Shown piece after piece: positions 4,918 through 7,412 of a stretch of DNA of 7,412 nucleotides. The stretch's first letter is position 1; the number at the start of each line of letters is the position of its first letter. This DNA comes from Candidatus Saccharimonadales bacterium (GTDB lineage: Bacteria > Patescibacteriota > Saccharimonadia > Saccharimonadales > UBA4665): the NCBI GenBank assembly GCA_025450135.1, contig JANWHZ010000022.1:1-7412 (forward strand), read 5' to 3'. Below the pieces are notes generated by a model. The model searched no databases and was not told the DNA's origin. It was given only the letters and a program-made list of their open reading frames with translations. Position numbers and translations under genes: made by a program.

Positions 4918-5768
4918 TGCACTACCATCCCTGCCCGTAGGCCATTCACCACTTCCTTGATCCGCTCATCGGCTAGCGCTCGCTTTGTTCGGGCATAGGC
5001 GAATTTTACCAATCGCTCCGACTCGGCAGCCCGGTCTTTCGCCACGGTCATCGAACGGAAACGGCTAGCATACTGCGCCAACTTGGATTCCAGAATCTTT
5101 TGGCTCAAGGTAATTTCCATCATGGTGCGTTCAAGGTGCGCCACGACTGCATAGGTGCTTGGCTCGAAGATATAGTTTTGCTCAGTGATAACTGAGTCGT
5201 CGCCCTTGGAGTGCAGACCAGCTTCCTGGACAGCCTTTTGCAACTCGATTTTCTTAATATCTTGCACCATGAGTGAAACGTACGTTTGGTAATAGATCGA
5301 CGTCGATCGGTAGTCGCGGATGTACTTAACTAGGGGCGTAACATTCACGTTCTGGTCTTTGGCTGGCAGCTTGAAATATTTCTTAAATGCTACGCCAGCC
5401 TGAATAAGCTGCAATGCGCCGTGGTGACCAATGATAATGATGTCGTGCTTTTCAGGGTTATAGTCCTGCAACATCCACTGGATCAACTTTTGGTCAATAT
5501 CGCCGCTGAAACCACCCTCAGCAGTAATTGCAATCCATAGTTCCTTGTTCACTACCGACTGGTTATCGCTTCGGCCAAAGCGGAAGAGGGTATCGACACG
5601 GATCTGCGTGTAAATATTCCAAAGCTCATCGAAAAAAATCTGCGCCCCCTGTACCTGATTCTTAATTTGGGCGATACGCATGCTGGCTAGTCCCTCAAAT
5701 GCGCTCGTCAAGTTGGCGATTGTCGCCAGATCCGATTTTTCTTGAGCAAGGTCTAAGAGACGCTTCAT
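4914..5768 (-). CDS. atpG: F1 ATP synthase gamma subunit
   Basis: Gamma is the rotating central shaft inside the alpha3beta3 ring. The 284-residue length fits the family. An N-terminal coiled coil (1-55: IANLTSAFEGLASMRIAQ, in the place of the usual kItkAMkmVaasKlrrAq) is followed by the Rossmann-like domain with ITAEGGFSGDID (81-92, usual ITSDkGLCGGlN) and IIIGHHG (111-117). YIFEPS (199-204) then leads into the C-terminal coiled coil (205-275), ending RALADERIKEVVNGLRAG in place of RQa.ITqEi.EIVgGA.A. Similarity is modest but runs over the full length. AGGAG (5781-5777) lies 8 bases before the ATG at 5768, and the ATG overlaps the atpA TGA by 4 bases. The usual Cys/Gly-rich loop and the conserved Gln/Thr near the C-terminus are changed, matching the drift in beta. 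Confidence 0.9.
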   Translation of the reverse strand: MKRLLDLAQEKSDLATIANLTSAFEGLASMRIAQIKNQVQGAQIFFDELWNIYTQIRVDTLFRFGRSDNQSVVNKELWIAITAEGGFSGDIDQKLIQWMLQDYNPEKHDIIIIGHHGALQLIQAGVAFKKYFKLPAKDQNVNVTPLVKYIRDYRSTSIYYQTYVSLMVQDIKKIELQKAVQEAGLHSKGDDSVITEQNYIFEPSTYAVVAHLERTMMEITLSQKILESKLAQYASRFRSMTVAKDRAAESERLVKFAYARTKRALADERIKEVVNGLRAGMVVQ

Positions 5769-7189
5769 TTCTTAAGCTCCTGGAGACTCATGTGTAGCAG
5801 CTCGTCACGATACTGCTCGAAATCCTTGTCGTCGCTCATTTTATCGGCAACCGTCCGGACATTCCCTTTCAGTGTGCCTACGTCGATGATCTGGTCATCC
5901 CGAAGATTCAGCACTATGTCGAGCATAAGCATCTGGCTTCGAATGGTGTATGTCTCATCTGGGGATTGGTTAAATAGCTCAATAAGACGTTTGCCACGCT
6001 TCAAATCTTTCTGAGCTTCTAGGGCTAGTTCCGAACCAAAGTGGGCATATTCCTGCGCCTGCGCATAGGCGTTCAGTGCCGTTATAGCCTGCGCCGCGAG
6101 CTGCTTTTGACGGTCGCTTTGTCCTAAGCCTCCGACACGTGTCACGCTGAGGCCCGTGCTGACTGCCGGCCGCATAGTATCTCGAAATACTTTCATATCC
6201 AGAATCCATTGGCCGTCGGTGATAGACATGATGTTGGTCGGCAAATACGCGGTTATGTCTCCGTCTGCCGCCAATACCAGTGGCAGTGCGGTCAACGTCT
6301 TGTGGTTACTGGCCAGCCTCCCTGCACGTTCCAGCAGGCTGGAGTGTGCATAAAACATATCGCCGGGATATGAGTCTCGCCCTGGACTAGCGCCGGACAG
6401 CAGCGCGATTTCGCGGTACGCGTGAGCGTGGCTCGTTAGGTCATCGTAGATAACCAGCACGTCACGGCCACAGGACTGCCACAGAAATTCGGCCATGGTG
6501 CAACCGACGTAAGGTGCCAGATAACTTATGACAAGTGACTCGAATGTGGTCGAGACAATGACGATAGCGTTTTTCAACGCGTCGTTATCGGCCAGCTTAG
6601 TGAGCAGCTGATCGACATCGCTGCGACGTTTGGAGATCAGCACATATACTACAACCACATCACTGTCTTTCTGATTTAGGGCCGTCTGCATAGCCAGCGT
6701 CGTCTTGCCTGACTTGCCATCCCCTAAGATAGCCAACCGCTGACCTCGGACCAAAGGAAACAGCTCGTCGAGCACCATAAGACCAGTTGGTAGTTGCGTA
6801 TCGAGTGCTTCGCGCTCATGGAGACTTGGCGCATTGTGAAAGACTGGCCAGGCGCCTTCGGCTACAATCGGTCCTTTGCCGTCAAGCGGCGCACCCGTCA
6901 CTGAGATAACCCGCCCGATGAATGCCTGACCGACCTTGCTGACAAGCTCGTTGTGTTGTACAACAGCCATCATGCCCGCCACCACCGGCGTATCACCAAG
7001 GTGCAGAATAACAACTGAGTCGTCGAGCACATAGCGAACAAAACCTTTACTACCGTCCTCGAACATAACGAGCGCATGAATAGTAACCGGCTGAAGGCCG
7101 CGAACGTGTACTAGAAACTTATCGACGCCGACAACATCGCCAACTGGCCGTCCACTTTCGACCAGCCGCTTGAAATGGGTGTTATCCAT
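5765..7189 (-). CDS. atpA: F1 ATP synthase alpha subunit
   Basis: Alpha alternates with beta in the F1 ring, holds the non-catalytic nucleotide site, and gives the Arg finger to catalysis. The 474 residues align over the whole family except the ends. The N-terminal helix that binds delta is short by roughly 20 residues compared with E. coli. P-loop GDGKSGKT is at 156-163 (usual GDRQTGKT, so the base-contacting Gln is Lys159). LAPYVGCTMAEF is at 224-235, VLVIYDDL at 244-251, SPGRDSYPGDMFYAHSSLLERA at 268-289, AYLPTNIMSITDGQ at 314-327, and RPAVSTGLSVTRVGG at 340-354 with Arg finger Arg351. GAGG (7199-7196) lies 6 bases before the ATG, inside the end of atpH; the two genes overlap by 8 bases. 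The best-conserved gene of the set. Confidence 0.95.
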   Translation of the reverse strand: MDNTHFKRLVESGRPVGDVVGVDKFLVHVRGLQPVTIHALVMFEDGSKGFVRYVLDDSVVILHLGDTPVVAGMMAVVQHNELVSKVGQAFIGRVISVTGAPLDGKGPIVAEGAWPVFHNAPSLHEREALDTQLPTGLMVLDELFPLVRGQRLAILGDGKSGKTTLAMQTALNQKDSDVVVVYVLISKRRSDVDQLLTKLADNDALKNAIVIVSTTFESLVISYLAPYVGCTMAEFLWQSCGRDVLVIYDDLTSHAHAYREIALLSGASPGRDSYPGDMFYAHSSLLERAGRLASNHKTLTALPLVLAADGDITAYLPTNIMSITDGQWILDMKVFRDTMRPAVSTGLSVTRVGGLGQSDRQKQLAAQAITALNAYAQAQEYAHFGSELALEAQKDLKRGKRLIELFNQSPDETYTIRSQMLMLDIVLNLRDDQIIDVGTLKGNVRTVADKMSDDKDFEQYRDELLHMSLQELKK

Positions 7190-7412
7190 GCGTCGCCTCG
7201 CTGGCAGCCGGCGTCTCGGCTCGCGGCGTTAAGGCGTCGAGCAGATAGGGTAGCTGGTCCTGTAGGTGTTTCCGCAGGGAAAAGTCAAAATATTGATTAG
7301 TAGTTCTGACAACGCAACCGGCAACGATGCCCGGCTGCAACCCCACACTCACTAATACATCCGGCCCGATATTCTGCCGGAGCCAGACAACGATTTTATG
7401 TAGGGATGCCGA
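7182..7412 (-). CDS. atpH: F1 ATP synthase delta subunit, C-terminal 76 residues only
   Basis: The frame enters at the right window edge and ends at TAA 7184-7182, so the start is missing. Delta caps the F1 head and joins it to the peripheral stalk (b subunits). The visible part, VSVGLQPGIVAGCVVRTTNQYFDFSLRKHLQDQL, fits the conserved delta C-terminus (usual d..liGGvvvrvgd.viDgSvrgrLe.L), with Asp-Phe-Ser in place of Asp-Gly-Ser. About 22 further residues (LPYLLDALTPRAETPAASE...) make an Ala/Pro/Glu-rich tail. The position directly before atpA is the standard one for delta. A b-delta fusion, known in some bacteria, cannot be excluded because the N-terminal part is out of view. Confidence 0.85.
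   Translation of the reverse strand, partial: SASLHKIVVWLRQNIGPDVLVSVGLQPGIVAGCVVRTTNQYFDFSLRKHLQDQLPYLLDALTPRAETPAASEATHG

Overview
The window looks like a piece of a Patescibacteria (CPR) chromosome, most likely Candidatus Saccharibacteria (TM7). This is an inference from style, not from a marker gene. The reasons are a standard-order but divergent F1 ATPase operon, several small secreted or single-pass proteins with no clear relatives elsewhere, and tight packing. Three of the ATPase genes end in TGA, so UGA is a stop here, which argues against Gracilibacteria/SR1.

Region 1 (1-2655) is a cell-surface locus. Two minus-strand genes encode a Gly-rich exported protein (cut by the window start) and a Cys-containing exported or lipid-anchored protein. 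A divergent plus-strand gene encodes a type II membrane protein with a bactofilin-like beta-repeat stalk and a C-terminal tip domain. The divergent genes share a 117-base promoter region.

Region 2 (2656-3280) has no believable protein gene. It carries what looks like an independently transcribed structured RNA of about 550 nt on the minus strand. It has a TTGACA-18-TACGAT promoter, a dense set of hairpins including UUCG, UCCG and GCAA tetraloops, and a 12-bp intrinsic terminator whose U-tract lies on the minus strand. Three helices keep G-U pairs only if the RNA is read from the minus strand. I could not match it to RNase P RNA, tmRNA, SRP RNA, 6S RNA or self-splicing introns. It is the best candidate in the window for something undescribed.

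Region 3 (3281-7412) is the distal part of an ATP synthase operon on the minus strand, in the order atpH (C-terminal part only), atpA, atpG, atpD, atpC. Every junction overlaps (8, 4, 4 and 1 nt), so translation is probably coupled. The five products would form the F1 head, central stalk and peripheral-stalk cap; the F0 genes would lie beyond the right edge. The phosphate chemistry residues are kept in beta (P-loop, GER Glu/Arg, Walker B Asp) and in alpha (Arg finger). However, beta has lost the three aromatic residues of the adenine pocket, most of the acidic charge of the DELSEED loop, and its C-terminal tail. Epsilon lacks its inhibitory C-terminal helical domain.
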